Below, one piece after another: positions 46,763 through 56,808 of a stretch of 64,000 bases of DNA (position 1 is the stretch's first letter; each line of letters opens with the position of its first letter). The stretch is from Bradyrhizobium sp. B097. GTDB lineage: Bacteria > Pseudomonadota > Alphaproteobacteria > Rhizobiales > Xanthobacteraceae. Under the pieces are notes generated by a model. It was not told the DNA's origin and searched no databases. It worked only from the letters and a program-made list of their open reading frames with translations. The position numbers and the translations under genes were made by a program. The DNA lies in contig NZ_CP152412.1 in NCBI RefSeq assembly GCF_038957035.1, positions 6,010,501 through 6,074,500 of the forward strand, in the 5' to 3' direction.

Positions 46763-47542
46763 ATGGCTACGTTCGAATTCATCATCGTCGAAAGCAAGGG
46801 ACCGGTCGGCGTCATCACGCTGAACCGGCCCAAAATGCTGAATGCGCTGTCGTTCGGCGTGTTCCGCGAGATCGCCGCGGCGGTGGACGATCTCGAGACC
46901 GACGACAAGATCGGCTGCATCCTGATCACCGGCAGCGAGAAGGCCTTCGCGGCCGGCGCCGACATCAAGGAGATGCAGCCAAAGGGCTTCATCGACATGT
47001 TCAACAGCGACTTCACCGCCATCGGCGGCGACCGCGTTGCCCGTTGCCGCAAGCCGACCATTGCCGCGGTCGCGGGCTATGCGCTCGGCGGCGGCTGCGA
47101 GCTCGCGATGATGTGCGACATCATCATCGCCGCCGACACCGCCAAGTTCGGCCAGCCGGAAATCACCCTCGGCACGATTCCCGGCATCGGCGGCACGCAG
47201 CGCCTGACCCGCGCGATCGGCAAGTCGAAGGCGATGGATCTCTGCCTCACCGGACGCATGATGGATGCGGCGGAAGCCGAGCGCTCGGGCCTCGTGTCGC
47301 GGATCGTTCCGGCCGACAAGCTGCTGGAAGAGGCGCTCGCCGCAGCCGAGAAGATCGCCTCGATGTCGCGTCCGACCGCCGCGATGGCCAAGGAAGCCAT
47401 CAACCGCGCGTTCGAGACGCCGCTTTCGGAAGGCATGAATGTCGAGCGCAACCTGTTCCACTCGACTTTCGCGCTCGAGGATCGCTCCGAGGGCATGGCC
47501 GCCTTCATCGAGAAGCGCAAGCCGGTCAACAAGAACCGCTAG
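46763..47542 (+). CDS. Enoyl-CoA hydratase
   Basis: 259 residues from ATG 46763; a longer frame upstream is not conserved. Crotonase-fold enzyme adding water to trans-2-enoyl-CoA. Both catalytic glutamates are present, Glu113 ([11 protein letters not shown]) and Glu133 ([19 protein letters not shown]), as is the oxyanion-hole segment [10 protein letters not shown]. The match to short-chain hydratases of the EchA/crotonase type is high. Stop shares CTAG with the convergent acetyl-CoA hydrolase gene. Confidence 0.94.
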   Translation: MATFEFIIVESKGPVGVITLNRPKMLNALSFGVFREIAAAVDDLETDDKIGCILITGSEKAFAAGADIKEMQPKGFIDMFNSDFTAIGGDRVARCRKPTIAAVAGYALGGGCELAMMCDIIIAADTAKFGQPEITLGTIPGIGGTQRLTRAIGKSKAMDLCLTGRMMDAAEAERSGLVSRIVPADKLLEEALAAAEKIASMSRPTAAMAKEAINRAFETPLSEGMNVERNLFHSTFALEDRSEGMAAFIEKRKPVNKNR

Positions 47543-49401
47543 TTCACGCGGCTCCGTTGCAATGCCGCGGTGACGAGCGCGCGATAGGCGCGCTCGGTGA
47601 AATGCGTCGGCTTGTCGAGACCGAGCCGCGTCAGGCATTCGCGGTCGGCGGCGTCAGGTGGATGCCGCATCCCTTGCCATAGCAGGCCGGCGAGTTGCAG
47701 CGGGGTCTGCTGCGCCTGCTGCAAAATCTGCAGGGCCGGAATCAGCCGTTGCTCGACGTCGGTGAAATCGCTGCCGAACGGGAATGACGGCAGCAGACCT
47801 GCGTCACGTGCGGGCTTCAGCGCAGTGCTGATGCGCTCGGGATAATTTTCGCGGTGGGCGGCCGGGATTTCGTGATTGCGCGGCAGCTTGCTGGCATCCT
47901 TGGCTTGCCGCATCAACTCGCCCTGGAAGCGCGAGTCCGCCACCTGCAGCATCGCGGCGATCACGTCGGCATCGGACTTCCCCCTGACATCGGCGATGCC
48001 GTATTCGGTGACGAAGACATCGCGCAAGTGCCGTGGAATGGTCTCATGACCGTAGGACCAGCGGATGTTGGACTGCGTTTGCCTGCCGGACTGATGGGTC
48101 GCCTCCAGCGCCAGCACCGAGCGCGCGCCCTCGAGCGCGAATGCCTGCGCCACGAAATTGTACTGGCCGCCGACGCCGCTCACGACCTGGCCGTTCTCGA
48201 GCCCGTCGGAGATCGCAGCGCCCAGCAGCGTCGCCATCATCGCGTTGTTGACGAAGCGCGCATCGACGCGGGCGCGGCGCTTGCCGTCCTCGTCGCCGAA
48301 GATCTCGTTGGTGAAGGACACCGGCATCATCTGGATTCGCGCCAGCTGCTCGCCCGTCATCTCGCGGAGCGCCCGATAGAAGGATTGCGGCCCCAGGAAG
48401 AATGCGCCGTGCAGGATCACGCCGCCAATGTCGCGCTTGAGAATGCCGGCGTCGATCAGCCCGAGAAACGCCTCGAACAGCATCTCGCTGACGCCATAGA
48501 GGCCCTTCTCGAACGGCCCGGTCTCGGCCGCCGCGAGCTGTGCGCTACCGGGCGCAAGGCGCTGCATGATGCCGTGGAATCGGGCGTTGTCGCGGTGACG
48601 CACCACAAGCCCCTGCGCCAGCGCATCGCCGACCTGCCCGATCCCGATCTGCAGCGTGCCGCCGTCACGGACCAACCCCGCGGCATGCAATCCGATCGCA
48701 TATTTGGTGTCGCTGATCGGCTCCGACGGCGGCGCGAACAGCGGGAAATCGGTGTCGGGACTGTCGAGCACCGCATCGAATTCATCCGCCGGCAGATCGC
48801 CGGGCCCCGGCATGAACGGCAGTTCGGAATTGACCTGGCCGATCAGCTTGAATGACGCCCGGCCCTGCGCACGGGCGCGCAGCACGTCGAGCGTCGTGTC
48901 GGTGTTGCAGCTCAGGCTATAGCGCGGCACGCCGTCGACCACGCGCTTGGCGACGAGCTGGGGAACGACATTCAGTCCGCGCGACAGCAGGTATGACGCC
49001 GCGTGGGTGTAATTGGCGGAAATGTAGTGCTGCTGGGCGAACGGCTGATGCAGCCATTGCCCGGCGAGGAAGAAGAACTCGATCACCTTGATGTTGGGCG
49101 GAAGCGCGCCGCGATGCAGCGCCTCCGCATAGGCGAGATCCGGATAACCGCCGAACAGGCGATCGATCACGGGACCGATGAAGCGCTGTTCGAGCAGGCT
49201 CTTCGGCTTCGGCTTTTCTAGAGTCAACGCCGAGAACAGCGTCAGATTGATCGAGCGGTCGGCGACCGCCCGCGCGTACAGCGCGTTGACGATGTGGTTG
49301 GCTTTGCCGAGGCCGAGCGGCAGCCCCACCACAAGTTCGGTTCCGACATCACGAATGATGTACTCCGCGATCGCCTCGGGATCAGAGAAGAATTTCGGCA
49401 T
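47539..49401 (-). CDS. Acetyl-CoA hydrolase/transferase family protein
   Basis: 620 residues, longer than the usual 500-550. Family I CoA transferase-type fold: N-terminal [16 protein letters not shown], central [18 protein letters not shown], and [18 protein letters not shown], followed by [28 protein letters not shown]. The acyl-accepting Glu is probably the one in [11 protein letters not shown] or an upstream one; I cannot assign it firmly. The C-terminal 100 residues are an extra helical region. Probably moves CoA between short acids or hydrolyses acyl-CoA. Confidence 0.85.
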   Translation of the reverse strand: MPKFFSDPEAIAEYIIRDVGTELVVGLPLGLGKANHIVNALYARAVADRSINLTLFSALTLEKPKPKSLLEQRFIGPVIDRLFGGYPDLAYAEALHRGALPPNIKVIEFFFLAGQWLHQPFAQQHYISANYTHAASYLLSRGLNVVPQLVAKRVVDGVPRYSLSCNTDTTLDVLRARAQGRASFKLIGQVNSELPFMPGPGDLPADEFDAVLDSPDTDFPLFAPPSEPISDTKYAIGLHAAGLVRDGGTLQIGIGQVGDALAQGLVVRHRDNARFHGIMQRLAPGSAQLAAAETGPFEKGLYGVSEMLFEAFLGLIDAGILKRDIGGVILHGAFFLGPQSFYRALREMTGEQLARIQMMPVSFTNEIFGDEDGKRRARVDARFVNNAMMATLLGAAISDGLENGQVVSGVGGQYNFVAQAFALEGARSVLALEATHQSGRQTQSNIRWSYGHETIPRHLRDVFVTEYGIADVRGKSDADVIAAMLQVADSRFQGELMRQAKDASKLPRNHEIPAAHRENYPERISTALKPARDAGLLPSFPFGSDFTDVEQRLIPALQILQQAQQTPLQLAGLLWQGMRHPPDAADRECLTRLGLDKPTHFTERAYRALVTAALQRSRVN

Positions 49402-49643
49402 CTGCGATGAACCCGGGGCAGGCAGGGGATGACCGGCATCGCTGAATCGGCGGCCGGCGGTTCGAACTTATACTTCATATGACAGTTGCGTTCGCCTGTG
49501 ACGAACCGGCAACAGACAACAACCGAAATGATGTGCAGATGTCGCGTGGCGGTTTGCCTGTGGCGGCGCCGGCCCGTAAACAGGTAGATGTGTCGACGGC
49601 ATCGGCGAGAGCGGACTGCCGGGGTTTTGGTTTGCGGGATCAC

Positions 49644-51062
49644 ATGGTTGGGCGTGCCGCTGATATTGGCGACGTAGCGAGGCGCGTGCTGTTGTCGGGC
49701 ATCGGCCTTGGCGCGCTGGCCTGCGCGCTGCTGACGGACACCGCGGCCCGCGCCGAGAGCCTGCCCGAAGCGATGGCCAAGGCGTATCAGACCAATCCGC
49801 AGCTCAATGCCGAGCGGGCACGTCAGCGCGCCACCGACGAGAACGTGCCGCAAGCGCTGGCCGGTTACCGCCCCCAGATCACCGCCGGCCTCTCGCTCGG
49901 CCTCCAGGCCGTGCGCGACCAGCTGCCCGGCAACGTGATCCAGGGCGCGACGCTGAAGCCCTGGCAGATCGGGGTCACCGTGACCCAGACCCTGTTCAAC
50001 GGCTTCAAGACCGCCAACAGCGTCCGCGTCGCCGAGTTGCAGGTGCAGTCCGGCCGCGAGGCCCTGCGCAATGTCGGCCAGGGCGTGCTGCTCGACGCCG
50101 TCACCGCCTATACCAACGTCCTGGCCAACCAGACCCTGGTCGAGGCGCAGCGCGCCAACGTCGCCTTCCTGAGGGAGACCCAGGCGATCACCCAGCGCCG
50201 CCTCAATGCCGGCGACGTCACGCCGACCGATACCGCGCAGGCCGAGGCCCGGCTCAACCGCGGCCTGTCCGATCTCAACGCCGCCGAGGTCAACTTCGCG
50301 ATCAGCCAGGCGACCTATGCGCAGGTGGTCGGCAGCGCGCCGTCGCAATTGCGTCCGGCCGAGACCATCGACCGGCTGCTGCCGCGCAGCCGCGAGGATT
50401 CGATCGCGCTTGCGGTGCGCGAGCATCCGGCCGTGATGGCCGCAGGCTTCGACGTCGACGTCGCCTCGACCTCGATCCGCGTTGCCGAGAGCAGCCTGAT
50501 GCCGAACGTCACTCTGCAAGGCAGCGTCAGCCGCAGCCGCGACAGCGACCCCACGCTCGGTACGTTCGGGACCGACCAGGCTTCGGTGATCGGCCAGGTC
50601 ACGCAGCCGATCTATGACGGCGGCACCGCGGCCTCGCAGACCCGGCAGGCCAAGGAAGTCGCGGCGCAGAGCCGCCTCGTGCTGGACCAGGTCCGCAACC
50701 AGGCCAAGACCGCCGTGGTCAGCGCCTGGGTCGCCAATGAGGGCGCCAAGATCGCTGTCTCCGCCTCCGAGTCCGAGGTGAAGGCCGCGGAGATTGCGCT
50801 GGCCGGCGTGCAGAAGGAAGCCGCCGGCGGCCAGCGCACCACGGTCGATGTGCTCAACGCCCAGCAGGATCTGATCACGGCACGCGCCCGGCTGATCGGC
50901 GCGCAGCGCGACCGCGTGATCGCTTCCTACACCTTGCTCAGCGCAACCGGACGCCTCGACGTCAAGACGCTCAATCTCAAGACGCCCGACTATCTGCCCG
51001 AGGTGCACTACCATCAGGTGCGCGACGCCTGGCATGGCCTGCGCACGCCGTCGGGACAATAG
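49644..51062 (+). CDS. tolC: TolC-family outer membrane channel protein
   Basis: About 472 residues from ATG 49644, which places the signal peptide (RRVLLSGIGLGALACALLTDTAARA) at the N-terminus; the frame is open to 49479. Two OEP repeats with TolC hallmarks follow: SLPEAMAKAYQTNPQLNAERARQRATDENVPQALAGYRPQI and, in the second half, QRTTVDVLNAQQDLITARARLIGAQRDRVIASYTLLSATGRL. Forms a trimeric exit duct for type I secretion or RND pumps. No pump gene is adjacent on this strand. Confidence 0.92.
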   Translation: MVGRAADIGDVARRVLLSGIGLGALACALLTDTAARAESLPEAMAKAYQTNPQLNAERARQRATDENVPQALAGYRPQITAGLSLGLQAVRDQLPGNVIQGATLKPWQIGVTVTQTLFNGFKTANSVRVAELQVQSGREALRNVGQGVLLDAVTAYTNVLANQTLVEAQRANVAFLRETQAITQRRLNAGDVTPTDTAQAEARLNRGLSDLNAAEVNFAISQATYAQVVGSAPSQLRPAETIDRLLPRSREDSIALAVREHPAVMAAGFDVDVASTSIRVAESSLMPNVTLQGSVSRSRDSDPTLGTFGTDQASVIGQVTQPIYDGGTAASQTRQAKEVAAQSRLVLDQVRNQAKTAVVSAWVANEGAKIAVSASESEVKAAEIALAGVQKEAAGGQRTTVDVLNAQQDLITARARLIGAQRDRVIASYTLLSATGRLDVKTLNLKTPDYLPEVHYHQVRDAWHGLRTPSGQ

Positions 51063-51199
51063 GCTTTACGGAACCGTTCGCACCGCGAACCGGACCTTTC
51101 CGCCCGCTCTCTCCGCCGATAACCTCCGCCCCGCCGGCCATCAACAATGCCGGTGCGCGGAGTGCGCGCATAACAGCCGAGCACGCAGGGAGACGTCCA

Positions 51200-52168
51200 A
51201 TGCTGACGCGACGCAGTATGATGCTGGCTTCCATCGCAGCGGGAGTGACCATGACCAGCAGCAACGCATTTTCCAAGGCATCGCAACCATCGACCCCGGT
51301 GAACTTCGACGTGCCTGCCGGTGCCTGCGACTGCCACACCCACATCCATGGCGATCCCGCGAAATTCCCGTTCTTCGCCGGCCGCGTCTACACCCCGGAA
51401 CCGGCCTCTCCGGAGGAGATGAGCGCGCTGCACAAGGCGCTGCATCTCGAGCGCGTGGTGATTGTGACGCCGAGCGTCTACGGCCCCGACAATTCGTCGA
51501 CGCTGTTCGGCATGACGGCGCGCGGACCCACGGCGCGCGGCGTCGCTGTGATTGACGACAAGACCAGCGAGAGCGATCTCGACGCCATGCAGAAGGCCGG
51601 CTTCCGCGGCATCCGCCTCAACCTCGCGACCGGCGGCGTCAACGATCCCAACGTCGGCCGGCAGCGCTTCTCGGCCGCGATCGAGCGGATGAAGGCGCGC
51701 GGCTGGCACGTGCAGCTGTTCACCAGCCTCGCCATGATCTCGGCGATCAAGGACCTGGTCGCGGCAGCGCCGGTCCCCGTGGTGTTCGACCATTTCGGCG
51801 GCGCCGAGGCCGCGCTCGGCACGGGCCAACCGGGATTTGACGACCTGCTCGCGCTGGTCAAGTCGGGCAAGGCCTACGTCAAGATTTCCGGCGCCTATCG
51901 CGCCTCCAGACTCGCGCCCGACTATGCCGACGCCGCGCCGCTGGCGAAGGCGCTGATCGCGGCCAATGCCGAGCGCATCGTCTGGGGCACCGACTGGCCG
52001 CACCCGGATTCGGTGACGCCGCAAGGCAAGAAGGTCACCGACGTCACACCGCTGTACCAGATCGACGACGGCCGCCTGCTCAACCAGCTTCCGGTCTGGG
52101 CGCCGGATGCCGCGGTGCGCAAGAGCATCCTGGTCGACAATCCGGCACGGCTCTACGGCTTTACCTGA
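51200..52168 (+). CDS. Tat-exported amidohydrolase (2-pyrone-dicarboxylate lactonase-like)
   Basis: 322 residues. An N-terminal twin-Arg-like signal (TRRSMMLASIAAGVTM) precedes an amidohydrolase-2 TIM barrel. Metal-binding CDCHTHIHG (His46, His48), VVFDHFGG and IVWGTDWPHPDS (late Asp) are typical. Members hydrolyse lactones of aromatic degradation (2-pyrone-4,6-dicarboxylate, muconolactones), but an exported form is unusual, so substrate is open. Its stop overlaps the end of the convergent pump gene by 8 bp. Confidence 0.88.
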   Translation: MLTRRSMMLASIAAGVTMTSSNAFSKASQPSTPVNFDVPAGACDCHTHIHGDPAKFPFFAGRVYTPEPASPEEMSALHKALHLERVVIVTPSVYGPDNSSTLFGMTARGPTARGVAVIDDKTSESDLDAMQKAGFRGIRLNLATGGVNDPNVGRQRFSAAIERMKARGWHVQLFTSLAMISAIKDLVAAAPVPVVFDHFGGAEAALGTGQPGFDDLLALVKSGKAYVKISGAYRASRLAPDYADAAPLAKALIAANAERIVWGTDWPHPDSVTPQGKKVTDVTPLYQIDDGRLLNQLPVWAPDAAVRKSILVDNPARLYGFT

Positions 52169-55100
52169 CGTTGTCCTTCGGCCGGCGCGAGAAGTAGGAG
52201 ATCAGCACCGGCAGCGTGATCAGGATCACCAGCGGCGCCAGCATCATGCCGGTGACGACGACGATGGCGAGCGGCTTCTGCACCTGCGAGCCAATGCCCT
52301 CCGACACCGCCGCCGGCAACAGGCCAATGCCGGCGACGACGCAGGTCATCAACACCGGACGAAGCTGCAGCTCGCCGGTACGGATCACCGCGCGCATCCG
52401 GTCATAGCCCTCGTCGATCAGCTGGTTGAACTGCGACAGGATGATGATGCCGTCCATCACGGCGATACCGAACAGCGCGATGAAGCCGATCGCCGCCGAC
52501 ACGCTGAACGGAATGCCCGAGATCAAGAGCCCGAGCACACCGCCGAAGATCGCCATCGGGATCACGCTCATCGCGAGCATGGTGTCGACCATCGAGCCGA
52601 AATTGAGGAACAGCAGCACCGCGATCAGCACGAGGCTGATCGGCACCACGATCGACAGCCGCTTGATCGCGTCCTGCAAATTGCCGAACTCGCCCACCCA
52701 TTCGATACGCGAGCCGGGTGGCAACTGGACCTGCTCGTTGACCTTCTGCTGCGCCTCCAGGATCGCGCTGCCGAGGTCGCGGTCACGCACCGAGAACTTG
52801 ATCGGCAGATAGCGCTCCTGCTGCTCGCGATAGATGTAGGCCGCGCCCGAAATCAGCTTGATCGAGGCGACCTCGCTCAGGGGGATCTGCGTGACCCCGC
52901 CATTCGGATTCGTTGCCCCGATCCGCAGGTTCTGGATCGCCTCCGCGCTCTTGCGATATTCCGGCGCAAGGCGGACGATGATCGGAAAGTGCCGGTCGCT
53001 GCCAGGTTCATAGAGATCGCCCGCGGTGTCGCCGCCGACGGCGACCTTGATCGTGGCGTTGATGTCGCCCGGGGACAGGCCGTAGCGCGCCGCCCGCACC
53101 CGGTCGACGTCGATCTGGACGGTCGGCTGGCCGAGCGAGGTGAACACTGCGAGGTCGGTGACGCCCTGCACGGTCGACAGCACCGATTTGATCTTGTTGG
53201 CGGTGTCGGTCAGCGCCTGCAAATCGTTGCCATAGAGCTTGATCGAGTTCTCGCCCTTCACGCCGGACACCGCCTCCGACACGTTGTCCTGCAGGTACTG
53301 CGAGAAGTTGAATTCGACGCCAGGGAACTTGTCCTGCAACTGCGCGAGCAATTGCGCGGTGAGCACGTCCTTGTCGTGTGTGTCGGGCCATTCGCCGGCC
53401 GGCTTCAGCGGCGCGAAGAATTCGGCATTGAAGAATCCGGCGGCGTCGGTGCCGTCGTCGGGGCGGCCGTGCTGCGACACCACCGACACCACCTCGGGAC
53501 GAGCGCTGATCAGCTTCCGCATCTCGTTGACGTAGGCGTTGCCTTCCTGCAGCGAGATCGTCGGCGGCAGCGTGGCGCGGATCCACAGGTTGCCCTCTTC
53601 CAGCTTGGGCAGGAATTCGAGGCCGAGGAACCGAACGCAGATGATGGTCGTGACCACGAGGCCGGCCGCCCCGGCCATCACGATCTTGCGGTTGGCGATC
53701 GCCCAGTTCAGCGCCGGAACGTAGAGCGCATCGAGCTTCTTGACGATCCAGGTTTCGGTTTCGTGAATATGCGCCGGCAGGATGAGCGCGCTCAGCGCCG
53801 GCGTGATCGTGAACGTCGCCAGCAATCCGCCGGCCAACGCATAGGCATAGGTTCGCGCCATCGGCCCGAAGATGTTGCCCTCGACGCCCCCCAGCGTGAA
53901 CAGCGGCAGGAACGCGGCGACGATGATGGTCGCGGCGAAGAAGATCGAGCGCGATACGTCGGCCGCCGCCGACAGGATCGCATGGCTCTTCATGCCCATC
54001 ACCGTATCGTCGGAGATGTGGCTCCGCTCGTCTTCCGACAGCGCCGTGGTCTGCGACAGCCGGCGGAAGATCGCCTCCACCATGATCACGGTGGCATCGA
54101 CGATCAGGCCGAAATCGATCGCGCCGACCGACAGCAGATTGGCGGATTCGCCGCGCAGCACCAGGATGATCACGGCGAAGAACAACGCGAACGGGATCGT
54201 GGCGCCGACGATCAGCGCGCTGCGGAGATCGCCGAGGAAGATCCACTGCAACAGCACGATCAGCAGGATGCCGACCACCATGTTGTGCAGCACGGTGTGG
54301 GTGGTGAGCTCAATCAGATCCTTGCGGTCGTAGATGCGCTCGATCTTGACGCCCGGCGGCAGGATCGAGGAATTGTTGATCTGGTTGACCAGCTGCTCGA
54401 CGCGGGCAATGGTCGGCGAGCTCTGCTCGCCGCGGCGCATCAGCACGATGCCCTGCACGATGTCGTCGTCATTGTCGATGCCGGCGATGCCGAGCCGCGG
54501 CTTCTCGCCGATCGTGACGGCGCCGATGTCCCTGACCAGCACCGGATTGCCGCCCGATTGCGAGATCATGGTGTTGGCGAGATCGTCGATCGAGCGGATC
54601 AGGCCGACGCCGCGCACCACGGCCGATTGCGAGCCGATGTTCACGGTGTTGCCGCCGACATTGATGTTGGCGTTGGAAACCGCTTGCAGCACCTGCGGCA
54701 GCGTCAGGCCGTTGGCGACGAGCTTGTTGAAGTCGACCTGGATCTCGTAGGTCTTGGTCTTGCCGCCCCAGCCGGTGACGTCGATCACGCCGGGCACCGC
54801 GCGGAAGCGGCGTTGCAGCACCCAGTCCTGCAGCGTCTTGAGGTCGAGCACGCTGTAGTTCGGCGGGCCCTTCAGCCGGTAGCGGAAGATTTCGCCGATC
54901 GGGCTGGTCGGGGAGATGCCGGGCTGCACGTTGCCGGGCAGCGGCGCGAGCTGCGACAGCCGGTTCAGCACCTGCTGCAGCGCCTCGTCATAGGTGTAGT
55001 CGAAGGAGAACTGCAGCTTGACGTCGGAGAGGCCGTACAGCGAGATGGTGCGGATGGTCTTGAGGTTCTTGATGCCGGCGACCTGGGTCTCGATCGGGAT

Positions 55101-55295
55101 CGTGATGTAGCGCTCGATCTCCTCGGCCGAGAGGCCCGGGCTCTGCGTCACGATGTCGACCATCGGCGGGGTCGGATCGGGATAGGCCTCGATGTTGAGC
55201 TGCTTGAACGCAAGCAGGCCGCCGATGAAGACGACCACGAACATGGCCACCATCAAGTAGTGGCGATTGACGGCAAGGGCGACGAGGCGATCCAT
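52161..55295 (-). CDS. HME-type RND efflux pump (CzcA/CusA-like)
   Basis: 1044 residues, 12 membrane helices and two large periplasmic loops. A proton-driven pump of the heavy-metal efflux group. The signature in helix 4 reads DFGLIVDATVIMVEA (Asp394, Asp400, Glu407), against DFGxxxDGAxxxVEN in CzcA, so Gly, Ala and Asn are replaced. The acidic residues for proton relay remain. A metal substrate cannot be assumed. Second gene of an operon; its adaptor lies upstream with one dispersed repeat between. Confidence 0.9.
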   Translation of the reverse strand: MDRLVALAVNRHYLMVAMFVVVFIGGLLAFKQLNIEAYPDPTPPMVDIVTQSPGLSAEEIERYITIPIETQVAGIKNLKTIRTISLYGLSDVKLQFSFDYTYDEALQQVLNRLSQLAPLPGNVQPGISPTSPIGEIFRYRLKGPPNYSVLDLKTLQDWVLQRRFRAVPGVIDVTGWGGKTKTYEIQVDFNKLVANGLTLPQVLQAVSNANINVGGNTVNIGSQSAVVRGVGLIRSIDDLANTMISQSGGNPVLVRDIGAVTIGEKPRLGIAGIDNDDDIVQGIVLMRRGEQSSPTIARVEQLVNQINNSSILPPGVKIERIYDRKDLIELTTHTVLHNMVVGILLIVLLQWIFLGDLRSALIVGATIPFALFFAVIILVLRGESANLLSVGAIDFGLIVDATVIMVEAIFRRLSQTTALSEDERSHISDDTVMGMKSHAILSAAADVSRSIFFAATIIVAAFLPLFTLGGVEGNIFGPMARTYAYALAGGLLATFTITPALSALILPAHIHETETWIVKKLDALYVPALNWAIANRKIVMAGAAGLVVTTIICVRFLGLEFLPKLEEGNLWIRATLPPTISLQEGNAYVNEMRKLISARPEVVSVVSQHGRPDDGTDAAGFFNAEFFAPLKPAGEWPDTHDKDVLTAQLLAQLQDKFPGVEFNFSQYLQDNVSEAVSGVKGENSIKLYGNDLQALTDTANKIKSVLSTVQGVTDLAVFTSLGQPTVQIDVDRVRAARYGLSPGDINATIKVAVGGDTAGDLYEPGSDRHFPIIVRLAPEYRKSAEAIQNLRIGATNPNGGVTQIPLSEVASIKLISGAAYIYREQQERYLPIKFSVRDRDLGSAILEAQQKVNEQVQLPPGSRIEWVGEFGNLQDAIKRLSIVVPISLVLIAVLLFLNFGSMVDTMLAMSVIPMAIFGGVLGLLISGIPFSVSAAIGFIALFGIAVMDGIIILSQFNQLIDEGYDRMRAVIRTGELQLRPVLMTCVVAGIGLLPAAVSEGIGSQVQKPLAIVVVTGMMLAPLVILITLPVLISYFSRRPKDNVR

Positions 55296-55334
55296 TCAGA
55301 TCGGCACTTTCAACGGTGAGGATTTGTCTTGGTG

Positions 55335-55408
55335 AGCATGGTCTCCGCGCAAACGCGTTCCGCGTTTGTCGCGAGGGAAAGCCGGTTCCCACTTTTCCGG
55401 ATCATGCT
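55335..55408. repeat. Palindromic repeat, GCATGATC family, second copy
   Basis: AGCATG (55335-55340) and CATGCT (55403-55408) bound a 74-bp element. It contains an internal hairpin, AAACGCG-TTC-CGCGTTT, and the family hallmark CACTTTTCCGGATCATGC. It lies inside the adaptor-pump operon, where it could adjust the level of the downstream pump message. Confidence 0.75.
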
Positions 55409-55409
55409 G

Positions 55410-56657
55410 CTAGGTACCTGACGCGGCGCGGTCGATGAAGAGGCTTCCCTTCGTCACGATCTGCTCGCCCGGCTTGAGATTGCCGGCGACCTCGACGAGG
55501 TCGCCATTGACGAGGCCGGGCTTGATCTGGCGCAGCTCGATGGTCTTGTCGTCGGCCTTCGCGATCCAGACCCGAACCTGATCGCCCTCGTAGATCAGCG
55601 CCTGTTTCGGCACGCCGACCGCCGGGTGGTCGCCCTTCGAATACAGCGTCACATTGGCGAACATCTCGGGCTTCAGCCGATTGTCGGCGTTGTCGATGGT
55701 GGCGCGGACCAGCAGCCGGCGCGAGGTCGCGTCGATCGCGGCGGCGACATAGTTGACCCGGGCGTTCAGCACCTTGCCCGGCAGCGCCATCACGCTGAAG
55801 CTGAGGTCCTGCCCGACCGCGACATTGTCGGCGTCGGATTCGCGGACGAAGGCGATCAGCCAGACCGTCGAGAGATCGCCGATCACATAGACCGGATCGC
55901 TGGCGCCGGTCGAGACATACTGGCCGGGACCGGCCTTGCGCTGAACGACGGTGCCGCCGATCGGCGCGAACACCGTCGTCTCCGGATTGAGGCGGCCCTT
56001 CTGCTGCAAGGTCGTGATGGCTTCGTCGCCGAAACCGAGGATGTGCAGCTTGTTCTGCGCGGCTTCCAGCAGCGTCTGCGCCGAGCGCGCATCGTTCTGC
56101 GCCTGCACCAGCGCCGCCTGTGCAGTCTGATAATCCTTCAGCGGGATCGCCTTGCCCTCGGACAGGTCCTTGGCGCGCTTCTCCTGGATCTGGGCCAGGT
56201 CGAGCGCCGACTGGGCCTTGTTGAGGCCGGTCATCGCGGCGACGTAGTCGTTCTGCGCCTGCACGGTGTCGGCCGCTTCGATCACGAACAGCGGCTGCCC
56301 CTTCACCACGGTATCGCCCGGCCGCACCAGGAGGCGGGTCACCCGCCCGGTATAGGGCGAGTAGACCGGAGTGGAGCGGTCCTCGTCGATCCCGATCTTG
56401 CCCTCGGTTACCAGCTCGGAGCGGAAGGTGTGCTCGGCCACGGTCTGGAAGGTCAGGCTGGCCCACTCGGCGGGCGACGGCGCATAGCGCGTGCCCCCCT
56501 TGCGGGACTGGCTGGAGACCTCCGACGGTGCCTGCTTGTCCGAGCCGAAAAGCGTGTAGCCATAGGCGCCCGCGCAGGCGACCACCAGCACCGCAGTGGC
56601 CACGAGCAGCCGCGGGCGGCTAAAGCTCTGCATTCTCTTGGTAAACTCTTTCAGCAT
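55410..56657 (-). CDS. RND efflux periplasmic adaptor (membrane fusion protein)
   Basis: 415 residues. An N-terminal membrane anchor (RLLVATAVLVVACAGAYGYTLF) is followed by a lipoyl/hairpin/beta-barrel layout. The paired half-lipoyl segments are GYSPYTGRV-like VYSPYTGRVTRLLVRPGDTVVKGQPLF and PIGGTVVQRKAGPGQYVSTG, with a coiled-coil hairpin between (QAQNDYVAAMTGLNKAQSALDLAQIQEKR). The C-terminal membrane-proximal domain has KPGEQIVTKGSLFID. Partners with the pump at 52161-55295. Confidence 0.9.
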   Translation of the reverse strand: MLKEFTKRMQSFSRPRLLVATAVLVVACAGAYGYTLFGSDKQAPSEVSSQSRKGGTRYAPSPAEWASLTFQTVAEHTFRSELVTEGKIGIDEDRSTPVYSPYTGRVTRLLVRPGDTVVKGQPLFVIEAADTVQAQNDYVAAMTGLNKAQSALDLAQIQEKRAKDLSEGKAIPLKDYQTAQAALVQAQNDARSAQTLLEAAQNKLHILGFGDEAITTLQQKGRLNPETTVFAPIGGTVVQRKAGPGQYVSTGASDPVYVIGDLSTVWLIAFVRESDADNVAVGQDLSFSVMALPGKVLNARVNYVAAAIDATSRRLLVRATIDNADNRLKPEMFANVTLYSKGDHPAVGVPKQALIYEGDQVRVWIAKADDKTIELRQIKPGLVNGDLVEVAGNLKPGEQIVTKGSLFIDRAASGT

Positions 56658-56808
56658 GCGGTCCGCGGGGTCGATCGTTGCAGCTTCCGGCGGGACAGCC
56701 CCAGCGGTGCGCTAATAGTGCCGATTTGGCGTTTCAAACAACCTAAAAATCGCACTTCGGCGGTGCGCGTCGTTAAAGTTGGGATAGCCTGAACGACGGC
56801 TGAATGTC

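Noticed and set aside
52107..55319. Open frame of more than 1000 codons on the plus strand opposite the RND pump gene
   Set aside because: It is the GC-biased antisense shadow of the pump gene. The product is almost only charged and His/Asp/Arg-rich, with no domain, while the minus strand encodes a complete RND pump.
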